From Theileria orientalis strain Shintoku (taxonomy: Eukaryota; Apicomplexa; Aconoidasida; Piroplasmida; Theileriidae), in the NCBI RefSeq assembly GCF_000740895.1, contig NC_025260.1, positions 1,158,001 to 1,222,000 on the forward strand: DNA of 64,000 nt. The letters are read 5' to 3'. Position 1 is the stretch's first letter; the number at the start of each line of letters is the position of its first letter. The position numbers and the translations under genes are program-made. The notes beneath the pieces are model-generated. The model did no database searches, was not told the DNA's origin, and was given only the letters and a program-made list of their open reading frames with translations. Shown in pieces: positions 12,173-24,331 of this stretch.

Positions 12173-15100
12173 ATGTTGCACAGTTGTAAACTACTAAAAA
12201 ATGTTCCAAAATACACGTTTATAGGAACGAACAAACACACTTACACAGCAAATATTGACTGTAGAAATGGCAAATATCTCAACAATAAGTGCTATGTGAC
12301 GAGTTTGAATAACAAAAATCAACTGAACGTAATTAAAAATGTTAGAAATTTTGGTTATAACAACTCAAACTCCCAGTTTGGATACTTTGGGCTCAGAATG
12401 AACACACCTTCTGACCTACTTAAATTGGCCACCGACGCTGTAAAATATTCTGAAAAATCAGTTGAAAATTTAGTAGATTACTATAGTAGTTGTAAGAATA
12501 GTGGAGATTTTAGAGAAAATGTATCAAAAAAGGCACTGTATGTGATCGATGATATATCAAACACACTGTGTTCAATAGCAGATCCCTCAGAGTTTCTAAG
12601 GTAGGAATGGTTGTTAGATAACGAGTATGAAAAAATGCTGTAAATTTTAATGATTAATATATAATTAGGCACGTTCACGAGAACGATGAATGGCGGAAAG
12701 TGGCAAACGAATGCATAGAAATCATCTCAGACTTCATAGGAAAGATAAATATAAACAAGAAAGTAAGTAAAATTAAAATTAACATTGAAAACTTATGAAT
12801 TATAGATTTATGAGATATTGATAAATGATAAAAGTGACTTGAGCAAAGATGAGGAGTTGGTACTGAGTCACATGATAGAGTCAATGAAGTCACAAGGAGT
12901 TCATTTATCGGAATTGCCACAAGTAGGTGGAATAAATAAGGATAAATAGACGCCAATAAATCTAATAGTTTGAATAATAAATGGTTATAGATTGAATATT
13001 TGAAACTGTTGAAGGAGGAGTTGATGCTAAGCTATTCGATATTTGAACTAAGTAGTAAAAATCAGCACCCATACAATCAAATATTGAAGTATGAAAGTAA
13101 CATTAGTGATTGATAAGAAAACAGTTGATGATTTATATGTACAGGAACGCAGAAAACCCAGATTTTAGAAAGCAAGTATGGCTATCGCAACGTAAAAGCA
13201 ATCAAGTAAGCAAGGAGCGATTAACGCGTTATGACTTAGGAAAGTTTGTTGAAAATATTGGAACTGAGAGATACAAGGACGAGATTGTCACAAATTAGAG
13301 GATTCGCAGACTACAGAGAGTACGCACAGAAGTAAGGAATGGTAAACTAGTGTAATCATTAATAATCAGGGAGTGTATGCTGAATAAAAATATTGAGGAA
13401 TTTTTAATTAATTGTTCAAATTCAATCAAGGTAGGAGCATGACATTGGTGATGATAGTATTAATAGTAGTGTGTAATGTGTACCAGATAAGTATTATTTC
13501 TGGTAGTAGTAGTATTATTTCTGGTAGTAGTAGTGCTAGTAGTAACAGCAACTAATTGTATGCGTTAACATTAAAAAAGATAATAATAATAAAGGTAAAA
13601 CTAGTCATACTTTAGGATCAACTATATAGTGACTTGGAAGAGTTATGGAAGTTGAACTCAAAGAGTGCACATAATAAGAATGGCACTAGCTTGAATCCAT
13701 GGGATATAGACTACTTGGTTAACCTGAAAAGAAATGAGAATATTATATTCTTGTCATTGAAAACGTTGATAGATTATTTTAAATACTTATTAAAAGAACT
13801 GTTTAACATAGAGTTGACAGAGGATGATATAAAACAAGGTAATAATATTTTTAGTAACTTTAATAGTAGTAGACGTTAATGTTGTAAAAACAGTAGCTAT
13901 ATAAACAGTAACAACACTAATAATAAAAGTAATATTATAATAATAGTAGTAATAGTAGTAACAATAATAACAACAATAATATAGAATCATTATGGGATGA
14001 TAAAATCATCAAGTACAATCTGGTACATGATAATAGAACAGTAGCGAATTTGTATTTGGACCTGTTTGAAAGAGAAAGTAAAACAACGATGTGTGCACAG
14101 TTTACAATAAGATGTTCAAAAACATATAGTAAAGTGGACAAAAATGGAGAAAAGTATATAAGTAAGATAATGAATCCACGTAATTATGAGGAGCATGAAG
14201 ATAAATTGATACAAATACCATCAACAGTAGTAACAACATCATTTACAAGTGGTGGAATAGCATTTGGAAGAGAAAGAGAAGAGAAAGAAGATAAAGGAAA
14301 GGGGATGAAATTTAATGATATAAAAATAGACTTACACAACTGTGAAATAATATTCCATGAATTGGGACATACACTGCACACATTGTTGAGTAAAACTGAG
14401 TTACAGCACTTATCAGGGAATAGAGGACCAATAGACTACGCAGAGTTCTCATCGCACCTATTTGAACTGTTCTTTCAGAATCGTAAGTGACTAGATAAAT
14501 AAGTAAATAGACAGATAGATACATAAATACACACACAGCTGCACCTGCAGTTGTCAAACATATGAGTGTACACACACGTTAATGAATAGTTGAATAAATA
14601 AATGAATCATTTAATGATTGAATAAATTAATGAATGAATGAATAATTGTTATTAGATGTTGTGGAAATGATGAAACTGGAAGGTATAAATGAGACATTTA
14701 ATGAAAAGGATGTAATGTATTATAAAAAGTTTGAATCAGTAGACCTGGCAAGAATGATAATATCATCACAAATAGACCAAGTAAGAAAAGGATAAGATTA
14801 TATAGAAAATTAAGTACAATGGTGGAATCTAATGATAAATGTGTAGAGGTTTTATGACGATAAATATAAGTATGATTGGATGGAAATTGAAAATGGATTG
14901 AATTATAAGGATATATTTCAAAATTATAAAAACTATTTCAACGAAAAGTACGAAAAATGGAAAAATGATGAGGAAAAGTGGAATGGAAAAGAAACAGTAG
15001 TGACACTGCTGGGACCAATAGCTATAACAAACTTTGATCATCTGATACACTACGGTGGAAACTATTACTGTTACCTGTACTCAAGGTTAGAACACAAGTA

Positions 15101-15435
15101 GAAGAAAGATAATTAGAAATATGTGTAGTAGAAAATACGAGGAATAAATAATATTATAGAATCCTGGCAATAAAAGCGTATAAGTCATTTAAAAATAAAA
15201 GTTATAAGGAAATTGGGAGTAGATTACTGGAATTCTTTAAAAAGGTAGGAAAATAAAAAATAAAAAAAGATATATATTAAAAAAGTAGATATGAAAAGGT
15301 AATTATAAGTAAAAAAAAGTTAAATGGAATAAAATATAATTAATATAGGGGTCCATAGATTCGTCACTAAGCCCAATTAATAAGTTGGCAGGAAAGGATT
15401 TAAACGAAGAAGAGAATACATTATTTTATAAATAA
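12173..15435 (+). CDS. MIP: Mitochondrial intermediate peptidase (M3 metallopeptidase)
   Basis: Zinc oligopeptidase that trims an octapeptide from imported mitochondrial precursors. I read 13 exons, all GT-AG and frame-consistent: 12173-12600, 12669-12762, 12806-12922, 12991-13088, 13145-13205, 13240-13331, 13370-13430, 13616-13838, 13985-14482, 14656-14780, 14847-15085, 15160-15244, 15349-15435; 735 residues, normal for the family. The catalytic part is in exon 9: HELGHTLHTLLS supplies the two His ligands and Glu, and the following QHLSGNRGPIDYAEF supplies the third ligand and the MIP-type signature. SLNPWDIDY before it is the M3 PWD motif. The basic, Asn-rich N-terminus fits a mitochondrial presequence. 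An upstream in-frame extension to 12074 lacks an ATG, so I chose 12173. Several introns carry GTA/AAT repeats. Confidence 0.93.
13431..13615. repeat. Trinucleotide-rich intron 7 of the MIP gene
   Basis: The intron contains runs such as GGTAGTAGTAGTATTATTTC repeated twice, then AGTAGTAACAGC, before a clean acceptor at 13614-13615. Confidence 0.7.
13839..13984. repeat. Trinucleotide-rich intron 8 of the MIP gene
   Basis: AATAGTAGTAG and AATAATAACAA runs fill this intron between the PWD exon and the zinc-motif exon. It is the same class of low-complexity DNA as in intron 7. Confidence 0.7.
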
Positions 15436-15609
15436 GTATATTATCGTGTAATTTTATGATAAAAATGAGTAATATATGTAAAATATATTGATTTTAAATA
15501 GTGTAATAGTAGCGTAGCTGTAAGATGTGTGATGTAAGGGTGTGATATGAGTACACCCATGGAAAATAATGAGATATGTGAATAGAAATAGATGTAATGA
15601 TAGGAAGTG

Positions 15610-17866
15610 ATGGATAATTTGGATAAACTGACGAGTTGTGTAAGTCGAGTGTTAAAAGTATGTTTCTCCGGAACACTAGTAGAACTGAAGGAGAGTATAC
15701 AGAAGTTGCTAGAGGTAGATGATCCAGAGCTCAACAAGTTTCGGCCCAAGTTGGTTGAGAAGGTAAAGAGCAGTGATGTAGGCAAGAGTACAGAAGCTGG
15801 CGGAGATAATGGCATACAAGGGGAAGCTAGTACAATTAGTGGAGATGGAGCCAGTGTTGGTGTAAACAGTAGTAGCAGTAGCACTGGTGGCGCAATATCT
15901 AAGCACTTATCAGTGAACGGAGACGATAAGTGCTTCACAAGCTCGGAGCTCTCGGCACTGGAGTTCATAAGAGACTCGAAGAAACACTGCGTAGCACACA
16001 TCGCAGCAGCAGGAGGGAACTTGGAAGTTCTGAAGACACTGCTGACATCGTTGCCAAACCTGGCACGAGTGGAGGATGAAAACGGAGAAAATTCACTATT
16101 TTACTCAATAAGATCACTAAGCGATCACGGGGAGGCTGATGGTACTGGCGTCAGTGATAGTAGCACTAAGATGGAGTGCTTGATGTTGTTGATCGGCCAC
16201 AGTGGCGTGAACAGCGTCAACAAAGAAGGAGTCAGCGCACTGCACGCAGCCTGCGAGTTGGGAGACGTGAAAACAGTGAAGGCACTTATAGAAAGGAGCG
16301 CAAACGTAAGCAACTAGAAGCCGCACATCCACAGTAGCTACATCTATTTGACAAATGTGTGGGCTTTAAACTAGTTAATATAAGATACGGAAACACACTG
16401 ATTGATAGTGTGTAGCTGGTTGATTAGACAACGTCAGTTGGGTAATAACTGGATTCACAAAAATTAATGGCGCACTTTTAGGTAAATTTATACTGTGACC
16501 AACTTGGAACACCGCTAAACGTATCAGTGGCACGAGGATACCATGACGTATTTGAGCTTTTACTGAATAATGGAGCAGATCCAAATGTTACCGCCAGTAG
16601 TTCAAACGGTAGAGTTGGCTTGTCAGTTAGAAGATGTCCACCGCCGATAGTATTTGCATCGAGTACCGGGCAGTTGGAAATAGTGAAGAAGCTATTGGAT
16701 AAAGGAGCGGATCCAAACTTGGCCGACTACGAGGGGTGGACAGCACTGCACTGCGCATCGGAGTTAGGGTATTTGGAAATAGTTAAACTGCTGGTTCTCT
16801 ACAAAGCCAATCCAAACATTAAGACAGAAGTAAGCAGCAAGTATATGCACCTAGGTAGCTATATATATGTATGTATATGTACTTATGTAGGTATGTAGCT
16901 ACTATTGGTATACACATGTGCAAATACCGATGCTACTATTGCTGCTGTTAATTCTAGTACAAATACTGATGGAGCAGTAAATTACCCAGTACAGTAAATG
17001 TTTAGGATAAAAACGCGTACTATTTGGCTGTTTATAATGGCCATGTGGAAGTGGCAGAGTACCTAAAGCAATATACAAATCCGTCAGATGTGATAGAGTT
17101 TATACACACGAGTAAAGATAACCCGGATAGTAAAGATGAACATAGTGGCGGTAAACTCGAAAACAAAGTGGAATTGAAAGAAGAGGAGCTGAATGAAAAC
17201 GAGAAGGAAGAGCACAGGAAATTGGTCCATGAATCGAAGAATGAGGGAAACAGATTAGTGAAACTCCAAGATTATGAAAACGCCACAAAAGAATACACAA
17301 AGGTACTAGTAGTAACAGTAGTATTAGCAATAGTAGTAACAGTAGTATTAGCAATAGTAGTATTAGTAACACTAATGGTGATAGTTATCCAATAGGTAAA
17401 TAAGAGCTGACTAATAGAGTGGCCAGTAGACTAGTATAAAAAAATGATATTCGTAGGCACTCTCACTGTGTCCAATTGGACCTAATTTCAATGAATTGAG
17501 ATCAATATTGTACTCTAATCGCAGCTTTACAAATTTAAAACTGAAGAGATACGAAGAAGCCCTGGAAGATTCAAAGCAAGTAAGCACACCTTAGTTAAAA
17601 GTAGAAAATAATATGAAGTAGACTGGTAAATGTGCAGAAAAAATTATAAGGAAATAAATGCAAACCCATAGTGATTAATATTGTAGAGTATTAAGCTAAA
17701 TCCGAGCTGGAGTAAAGCATATTTGAGAATGGCGAATGTGTACAGAGACATGGGAGAGATAGTGGACTATCTGCATAACCTATTCCAGGCGTTCGTCAAG
17801 GATTCCGAAAACACAGAACTGAAAAACCTCTTCCAGAAGGAATTTAGTAAATATAGAGCAAGTTAA
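15610..17866 (+). CDS. Ankyrin-repeat protein with C-terminal TPR domain
   Basis: Five exons: 15610-16305, 16482-16829, 17006-17302, 17457-17579 and 17687-17866, all in frame; 547 residues. Residues ~20-100 hold a Ser/Gly linker. Ankyrin repeats follow from about 125 to 370 (CVAHIAAAGGNLEVLKTLL, GVSALHAACELGDVKTVKAL, GWTALHCASELGYLEIVKLL, AYYLAVYNGHVEVAEYL). A charged, coiled-coil-like linker then leads to a three-helix-pair TPR domain (KNEGNRLVKLQDYENATKEY, LYSNRSFTNLKLKRYEEAL, NPSWSKAYLRMANVYRDMG). The N, N, K and R positions match a carboxylate-clamp TPR, which in other proteins holds the EEVD tail of Hsp90/Hsp70. A cochaperone role is therefore plausible but inferred. I cannot name an orthologue. 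Confidence 0.85.
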
Positions 17867-18140
17867 TCAAAAGTGCATCAATGTTCTAAGTAGGGTACGA
17901 ACAAGGTTCATTTACATTAAAAAGTGAACAAGGTGTAAAATAGAAGCTAATCTCATAACATAAATATAACATACTCATTTTAATTAGGAACATACTGGTG
18001 AGTGCATTTAAAATAACACATTTAAAAGAGAACGGTGATTATATAGTGACATGTAAAAAAACAAATGTGTAGCTAGCCATTTACATGTTAGGAACATTAA
18101 AACTAGTATATAAATTGCTCATAAGTTAAAAATAGGGAAA
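17867..18140. other. Short intergenic region
   Basis: AT-rich spacer between the ankyrin-TPR and MTIP genes, both on the plus strand. Nothing recognisable. Confidence 0.5.
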
Positions 18141-19048
18141 ATGATAGTGAACAGTTGCTTACACGACTGCTACGAAGGTCTTCCGCAGCCGGAGTTCGTG
18201 CTCGCGCCGGAGGATACGGAATTAAATTATTTCCTCTGGATGCCAGGCTTTAAATATAAGCCGAGCTTCCAGGAGAAGCTGACGACGCTGAAATCCCTAT
18301 CCTCAAACTCAGATAGCACACTGGACGGAGTTCTAGAGGACCTGGTATGTAGTACACTAAATAAAATTAAGAGCAATTTGTATAAAATTAAATCAAGTAT
18401 AACCTGCGGTGCCAGCTAAATAACAACGCAAAATACTGAAAAACAGAATTATATTATGAATAGTTAGTACCAAATGTAGTGTTGCGTAGAACACCAGTAT
18501 TATGTAGTACGTTATACTAAATATGGGCCCAAAGCACTAGATTATTCACAAAAACAAAAAATATGATGATAATAAACTAATGTGTAGATTGAAGTCGATG
18601 AGTTGGAAAATAGTTTTATGAATAAGGCGAAAAGAGGGACGCTCGATACCAACATGGCCGGAGCCCTGGCACGCGAGTTGGGAGGAGCTCCTTCTCAAGC
18701 TGACCTGCTAGAGTTTGAAGCAACGTTCGGAAATAACGTCAATTTTGAGCAGTTTAAGGAGTTTCTGGCAGTTTCCATGTACTCGTACGAAAACCGTGGA
18801 TATTTCGAAGAAATGCTGGCAAAGTTCGAAAACGTAAGTTTCACATTAGCTAGTAACCCGCAAGCGTTGAGCTAATCCTGATGCAGACGAGCGGAGGAAT
18901 GACGGTTGCCAAGTTTGAGAATATGCTGAAGAACTACGGAGAGCCGATGACCGACAAGGAGCTGGGCGAGGTGTACAAATTACTGAACGTGAGCAACAAC
19001 ACAGTGTGGACGAAAGATCTCCTGAACTTGCTGCGTCCAGAATCTTAA
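18141..19048 (+). CDS. MTIP: Myosin A tail domain-interacting protein (MTIP/MLC1-like light chain)
   Basis: Light chain that anchors myosin A to the inner membrane complex in the apicomplexan glideosome. Three exons: 18141-18344, 18588-18833 and 18887-19048, all phase 0; 203 residues, the usual length. The N-terminal segment is diagnostic of MTIP: a Cys pair (NSCLHDCYEGLPQPE) followed by ELNYFLWMPGFKY. In Plasmodium the equivalent Cys-rich N-terminus is palmitoylated and holds the protein at the inner membrane complex. The rest is a calmodulin fold with degenerate EF-hands: the loops lack the regular Asp/Asn/Glu ligand pattern (for example TSGGMTVAKFENML), as expected for an MTIP that binds myosin without calcium. 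Confidence 0.88.
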
Positions 19049-19159
19049 GTGATAAATAATGTTTTGGTTTATTTCCATGTCCACACAGATTCATGCCACA
19101 TAATCAAACCGTAATTATTAGATTAAATTTTAGGCCTGAATGCAATTTCTGTGATAAAT

Positions 19160-19865
19160 ATGGATGCAGAATCAGCGCTTTTAAACGAATATGACAACTA
19201 CGACTACGTGCCTCCCAGACCAGGTTGGTTCATAAATAACTCGAATAACTCAAGTAAATACTTACACATTTGGCCAAAAGCGGCATAATTAATTAAAATA
19301 AATATTTTACTGTTTAGATAAAAGCATAGTTGGAAGTTTATCGTTCCTGGCAGCGTGTTCACTATGTCTGGTTAGTGCCGTTAACGCTATAAACGTTTTT
19401 TCACTAGTAAACCCCTCATTATATCTGTTAAACCTGGTACAAGGGTAAGTTTTAAATTTTACTATTTAAATTTGTGATTTTTTAAATTCTGTGTACATTA
19501 GTTGTTATTAAGTTTACTATTGGTGTTCCAATAGTCATAATCGCCTATATCGGTGTATATTTGGTAAAATGGCCTTAAATAAGTTTTTGGAACATGGAAA
19601 ATAAATAATAATCAGATTTTTTGGGTTTTTGGTGCTCGTGTCAGAAGGGGAAAGGTATTCGTTTTTGGAGTCATATGGAAACCTTGTGGACAACTACATG
19701 AAGTTCCTGAGCTTGAACGTCGGAAAGAGTATGTTCTTTTACCTGATCGCACTCTTATCTTTTAATTTGACAAGGCTGTCTGTACTATATTTCCTGCAAA
19801 TGTTCGTATGGGTTGGACTGGCAAGCGTATTGCTACTCAATTCTGCCGGACTTTTTAAAAATTAA
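19160..19865 (+). CDS. Small multispanning membrane protein, possibly TVP15/COPI-associated-like
   Basis: The last exon (from about 19620 to 19865) encodes YSFLESYGNLVDNYMKFLSL and then two hydrophobic helices. Upstream, an ATG at 19160 opens MDAESALLNEYDNYDYVPPRP, joined across an intron (19224 to about 19318) to a hydrophobic helix with SFLAACSLCLVSAVNAINV. A small exon around 19500-19565 with VPIVIIAYIGVYL would give a fourth helix, but I could not close the joins 19443-19620 in one frame. The acidic N-terminus with three or four helices, and the soluble loop before the third, recall the Golgi TVP15/COPI-associated family. That assignment is weak. Confidence 0.5.
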
Positions 19866-20531
19866 CATATTTACATTACCTATTATACATGGTATGTATA
19901 CACACGAAATGTGTATTCATCTTAAATAATTGAAACATGGAACAAAATTAATCTATAAATATAATTTTTATAGTTCTAGCCAACTAACATACCTTTTACT
20001 AAAAAATATTTTGACCGGTGTATATGATATGCAAGAATATTTAAAAAATGCTAAGTTGAATTGAATTAAATTAATAATGGATGGGGATTTAGAGATGTGC
20101 AATGAAATGGATTCCGTTGAATTCAAGTTGTTAGTGATACATTTTAAAATAGTTGAATTTATGTTAATTCATCAAGAAAATCAAAATCTAGTAATTTTAG
20201 CTTAATTTTTGAAAAAATAATTTAAAATTATTTAAAATAATAGAAGAATCTTGATCATTTCATGATCTTACACATTTTGTAAAATTATAATTTTTTACAG
20301 GAAAAAGAGTTTGTTTAGTCATATTAAATCTGGAGAAAGTCTGTTAGACTTGTTTTGCTTCCAAAGATTAGGAATTTGCGATCAATTATAAGGACTGTTA
20401 CTGTGTGTTAGTGTGTAGCAGTTGTTACTGGATTCTATAATTTGAATGGGAAGTTGATTAATAAGTCATTTGTAGTCATTAATTACTTGTTACGATATAA
20501 ATCTTAAATTTACTAATTTGTTAACTGAACA
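19866..20531. other. AT-rich intergenic region
   Basis: Very AT-rich spacer (many AATTTAAAA tracts) that separates the housekeeping block from the lineage-specific island. No coding frame or RNA gene seen. Confidence 0.55.
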
Positions 20532-22514
20532 ATGGTAAAGTCAGAAGTAAAAGTATTCCTGCAAATCGAGCAGCAGGGTTATGGTTATACTGTTGGTGCT
20601 ACCTATAAGAAAGAAAACTGTTCAAAATCACAAAAATTTAAGAAGACGTTGTACCTTGACACGGTTGGATCGTCCGACAATTTAAAAGTAAAGGAATATC
20701 GGTGCTACGGACATACTCTGAACAGTTACTTCCGAGATAACATCAAATCAATCAAGGAGGGGAACTTTGAAAATATATCTGATTCGACTATTAATTTTCG
20801 TTCACACCCTGATGATTTAAAAGACGTGGAAGTTAAACTAAAGGTGGCAATATGTAAGATTAAAATAAGCGTCTATGATAAAGAAGATAGACTATTGAGT
20901 AACTTGCCGTATACAAGTGATGAATATTTGCAGAACAGAAATGTGTACGTCTACTTCTACAATCCTGCTAATGAAAAAACAGACACTCTTCCGCTTCTTT
21001 TTCAATACAAAGACACATTCTATGGCCCAGAATCTAGGGAAAAGTATTTTGAAAAGTGGAAAGAAATAAGTGATTTGGAAGGAATTATTAACAGCCAAGT
21101 AAATGTACAGTTAACTAACGAAAGCCAAGAATTGAAAACACAAAAGGCGCAAAAGGCCGACAAAATAAAAAATAAGCTTGACGAAATATTTAAAATGTTA
21201 AATGAAGTGGATTTGACTAAAAAATGCGACTACGGAATACCGTACTGCTCAAAAGAGTTTTTTGTCAGAGCTGAGTTCAACACCAAAAGGTTTGTGGTTA
21301 AGTTATCTAAAAACAGCAAATATCATAAGTTTACGCACACCTCCGTAAATAAGTACTTAGTTGGGAGCATCAAGGGCGTAGAAAATTGCCAATTTGACGA
21401 TCATGTTAAAAAAATTGCTAATAAGGATGCCATTAATGAAGTCGTAGTCTATTTCCCTGACAAGGAAAATGAACCTGAATTAATACTATTAAACGAGGTT
21501 GGTTACCTTTGGTCTACTACGCATGGGTACTATCAAAAGCAAGGTGACGCATACACGTATAGGCACTTAAAAGGTGGAATCAGCATAGAATTCGTCCGGG
21601 GCAACCAATTCTACGATGAGGAATCACCCACAATTGACATATTGACTAAAATAGAGGACGATGACATGGTCGATGATCACTCACACCGAAAAATGGATAA
21701 TCACGCCGCAGATTGCCATATTGAATCTGACGAAGACTCCGAAGATGGCCAATGTCCAACTCCAGTTACAGACGGATACGGTGAGAGTCCATCTAATAAT
21801 ATTAGGACAAAAAGAGCTCAACCTGCAAGAGTCGATAATCAACCTATTGAGAATGTTACACAGTGTCATGGACTTCCACGTCAACAGACTCAGGGGGGAA
21901 ACCTAGCAGGGGCTGAAGGCGAAAACGTAGTAGGAACTCAGCGTGAAAAGCTATTACAAACTAAAGTACTACATACACAAACAAAAGAGTGCCCATATCA
22001 TGGGAAGGCAAAAGAAGTTCCACATGAACCTGAGATAGTGCCAAAGGCGTTGATCGTTAGAAGAGAAGCTGCACGCAAGAGTGAGGAGACGCCCGTGAAG
22101 CACCCTGGGACAGTGAATGCCAAGACCAGAATGTATCAAAGCACTGGCAGCATTGGCCAAGATATACTTCGCAAAGAGGAGGAGGAAGAGAGGGATTCAG
22201 TGCACAGGAGCGAAAATCAAAGCGGTGTACTGGAACCAGATGGTCCAAAGAACACTGACCAACAGCAGGACGGAGTAAACGGTGCAGGTGATGTGGAGGT
22301 CGGCACTTTGCCGGAAATTCCTTGCATTGGGCAGGGAGAGGAAGCAGGTCACTACGTTAACACTGGCGTGAAGGGCTTCGACGAGTTCATGAACGGCGCC
22401 ATCGACTACGCCAGGAACCACCCGGGCATTGTCTCGACTGCTGGTGCCGGATCCCTGCTGACTTGCGCTGGTGGCGGGTACGGCGTGTACAAATTACTTT
22501 TACACTTTAGGTAA
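20532..22514 (+). CDS. Lineage-specific 660-residue protein with C-terminal membrane anchor
   Basis: Single exon, no signal peptide (MVKSEVKVFLQIEQQGYGY). Two related ~150-residue segments can be seen. The first (residues ~5-180) ends in VYVYFYNPANEKTDTLPLLF. The second (~235-370) contains KYHKFTHTSVNKYLVGSIKG and then NEVVVYFPDKENEPELILL. The shared pattern is a hydrophobic strand pair, VYF, then Pro-Leu-Leu/Ile. From memory it resembles large multidomain families in T. equi, but I cannot confirm membership. Residues ~375-600 are polar and disordered. The last ~30 residues (STAGAGSLLTCAGGGYGVYKLLLHFR) form one Gly/Ala-rich membrane helix with a short basic end, as in a tail-anchored protein. 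Function unknown. Confidence 0.75.
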   Translation: MVKSEVKVFLQIEQQGYGYTVGATYKKENCSKSQKFKKTLYLDTVGSSDNLKVKEYRCYGHTLNSYFRDNIKSIKEGNFENISDSTINFRSHPDDLKDVEVKLKVAICKIKISVYDKEDRLLSNLPYTSDEYLQNRNVYVYFYNPANEKTDTLPLLFQYKDTFYGPESREKYFEKWKEISDLEGIINSQVNVQLTNESQELKTQKAQKADKIKNKLDEIFKMLNEVDLTKKCDYGIPYCSKEFFVRAEFNTKRFVVKLSKNSKYHKFTHTSVNKYLVGSIKGVENCQFDDHVKKIANKDAINEVVVYFPDKENEPELILLNEVGYLWSTTHGYYQKQGDAYTYRHLKGGISIEFVRGNQFYDEESPTIDILTKIEDDDMVDDHSHRKMDNHAADCHIESDEDSEDGQCPTPVTDGYGESPSNNIRTKRAQPARVDNQPIENVTQCHGLPRQQTQGGNLAGAEGENVVGTQREKLLQTKVLHTQTKECPYHGKAKEVPHEPEIVPKALIVRREAARKSEETPVKHPGTVNAKTRMYQSTGSIGQDILRKEEEEERDSVHRSENQSGVLEPDGPKNTDQQQDGVNGAGDVEVGTLPEIPCIGQGEEAGHYVNTGVKGFDEFMNGAIDYARNHPGIVSTAGAGSLLTCAGGGYGVYKLLLHFR

Positions 22515-22789
22515 CCGGAATGAACGTCCTATTTTAACCTATTCAACTCCAACGGTCAATTTGTTACGTTTAAACTCACACACGTACACGAGTTACTATT
22601 TTTATTTAGTCGGCCATAGTTCTTCCATTGCCGAGATTCCACACATGGGTCATGCAACAGGGACGTGAATGCTCATTTTTTCAATGGAAGCATGCAAATT
22701 AGTGCTCTGGTCGCGAATAACACCATTTTGCGGCAGCACGACCCCATTGCCTCAAGGATTCCACAAAATATTTTTTACAAGCAGCTACA

Positions 22790-23272
22790 ATGAAGATTTC
22801 ATCCACGTTTATTTCTTTCTTGGTGCTCTTATTGGGGTTTAACGTTGGCAAACTTGCCAAATGCGAGGTCTACCCCGCACTGCCGAAGGTTGACTCGGGG
22901 GCAGGTGGCACTGAAGTCGGCAAATTCGCCATGTCGGAATCCGACATCACGATTCTGACTGAGAACCGAGACGACCCCAGGTACACTGACGAAAACAAGC
23001 ACGAGGCCTACACCATGGAGTCCAAGGGCGGCTACCTCAACTACATCTTCGCCAAGGGCGCCAGGTGCAGCGGCCTCAAGTGCAAGCGCGAGTCCCTGTG
23101 GACCCACTACAGGTACGAGCCATATCCACTATCCATTGGCGTCGACACCTTAAACAACCTTGTTGTAATCATATTCGAGTACGAATACTACCTTTTCGTC
23201 AGGGACGGCGACAGATGGGTAAAGCACGTGCGCAACTACAAAATTAGACCCGAAAGGTCCAAATTCCCATAA
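22790..23272 (+). CDS. Small secreted FAINT-like protein
   Basis: 160 residues in one exon. It starts with a clear signal peptide (MKISSTFISFLVLLLGFNVG, cleavage likely after AKC). The mature part contains one short FAINT-like module: LWTHYRYEPYPLSIGVDTLN, then a hydrophobic strand (LVVIIFEYEYYLFV) and RWVKH. FAINT modules usually have this aromatic/YP/strand/Trp order. It is shorter than most FAINT proteins and shows no membrane anchor, so it is probably released. The base composition of the first half is GC-richer than its surroundings. Confidence 0.72.
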   Translation: MKISSTFISFLVLLLGFNVGKLAKCEVYPALPKVDSGAGGTEVGKFAMSESDITILTENRDDPRYTDENKHEAYTMESKGGYLNYIFAKGARCSGLKCKRESLWTHYRYEPYPLSIGVDTLNNLVVIIFEYEYYLFVRDGDRWVKHVRNYKIRPERSKFP

Positions 23273-24331
23273 AGAATCCCTTTTGAGGCGTGTTTGTAAC
23301 ATAACACTGGCCAAATATACATCTATCGGTAAAAAGAATTCAACTCTGAGACAGCCTTAAATTAAAGTGTGTGCACAACTATCATTTTTAGTAGAAATGG
23401 AATTTTGTAAAAGTACTTCTTAAAGTAAAAAGGATAAACTATTCAACCATCTAGACTCAATTCTAAATAAAAAGCTTCGATATTGTAAAATAAAGTATAG
23501 TATAATGCGAATACGGCAAAATTTCAAACTAGCCTTCCTAGTTGGATTTCGATTGGGAGCAGCTCTGTAACATTAAGACCTTTAACGTTTACTTTTAAGT
23601 TTTATTAATTTACTATCACTATTTCCACTCAATCCATTCAATATCGTATACTCAAATACATATTCTCAATTTAACCCAGCATGTTCACAAGACCAACCAA
23701 CAGGTAGTTCAAGAATAAACACTGTGAAGAACGATTTGTCAAGCAGCCTAATGTGTTGTTTGTCTTCAACCAAAGCACAATTCAACTGATTCATGTGAAC
23801 CTCAAATTCCTCTAGCCATTAACATTCAAGAATAAAATTTAAATGACGATTACTGTGAAGATAAATAGACTTTTAGTAACTCAGTTTCCTTTGCTAAAGC
23901 TTGCTGTGATTTAGGGTTAATATAACAATCTAACGATAACAAAATATAATATAATAGGAATATATTTAATACACATATAGGGCGTAGTTAGTGCACAATT
24001 AATTTACAGCTGTTATACAAATTGTCCACAATTAAGGCATAATTAGTATATACGCAAATATATATCTGATTAATATATCTAGATGGATAAATACTTGACG
24101 TTACGAGGACCTAGTAATAATTGTAATTGTGGAATCTTAAACGACAGTACTTTTTACCATTGTCAATAAATCCATATAAATCTCATTTTTGTGTCGTACG
24201 GGCATTAGTAATAGGTGCAATGGGTACGTAACGATTGTCTGTTTTAAAATAAAATGGTCGGAAGTGTGTGCGGGGCCCTGAATGCTGAGCTACACACAAA
24301 CAGTTAACACATAGTGCAATTTTAAAATATA
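23273..24331. other. Intergenic region
   Basis: About 1 kb of AT-rich DNA between two convergent genes. It should hold both 3' ends. No open frame or RNA gene recognised. Confidence 0.55.
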
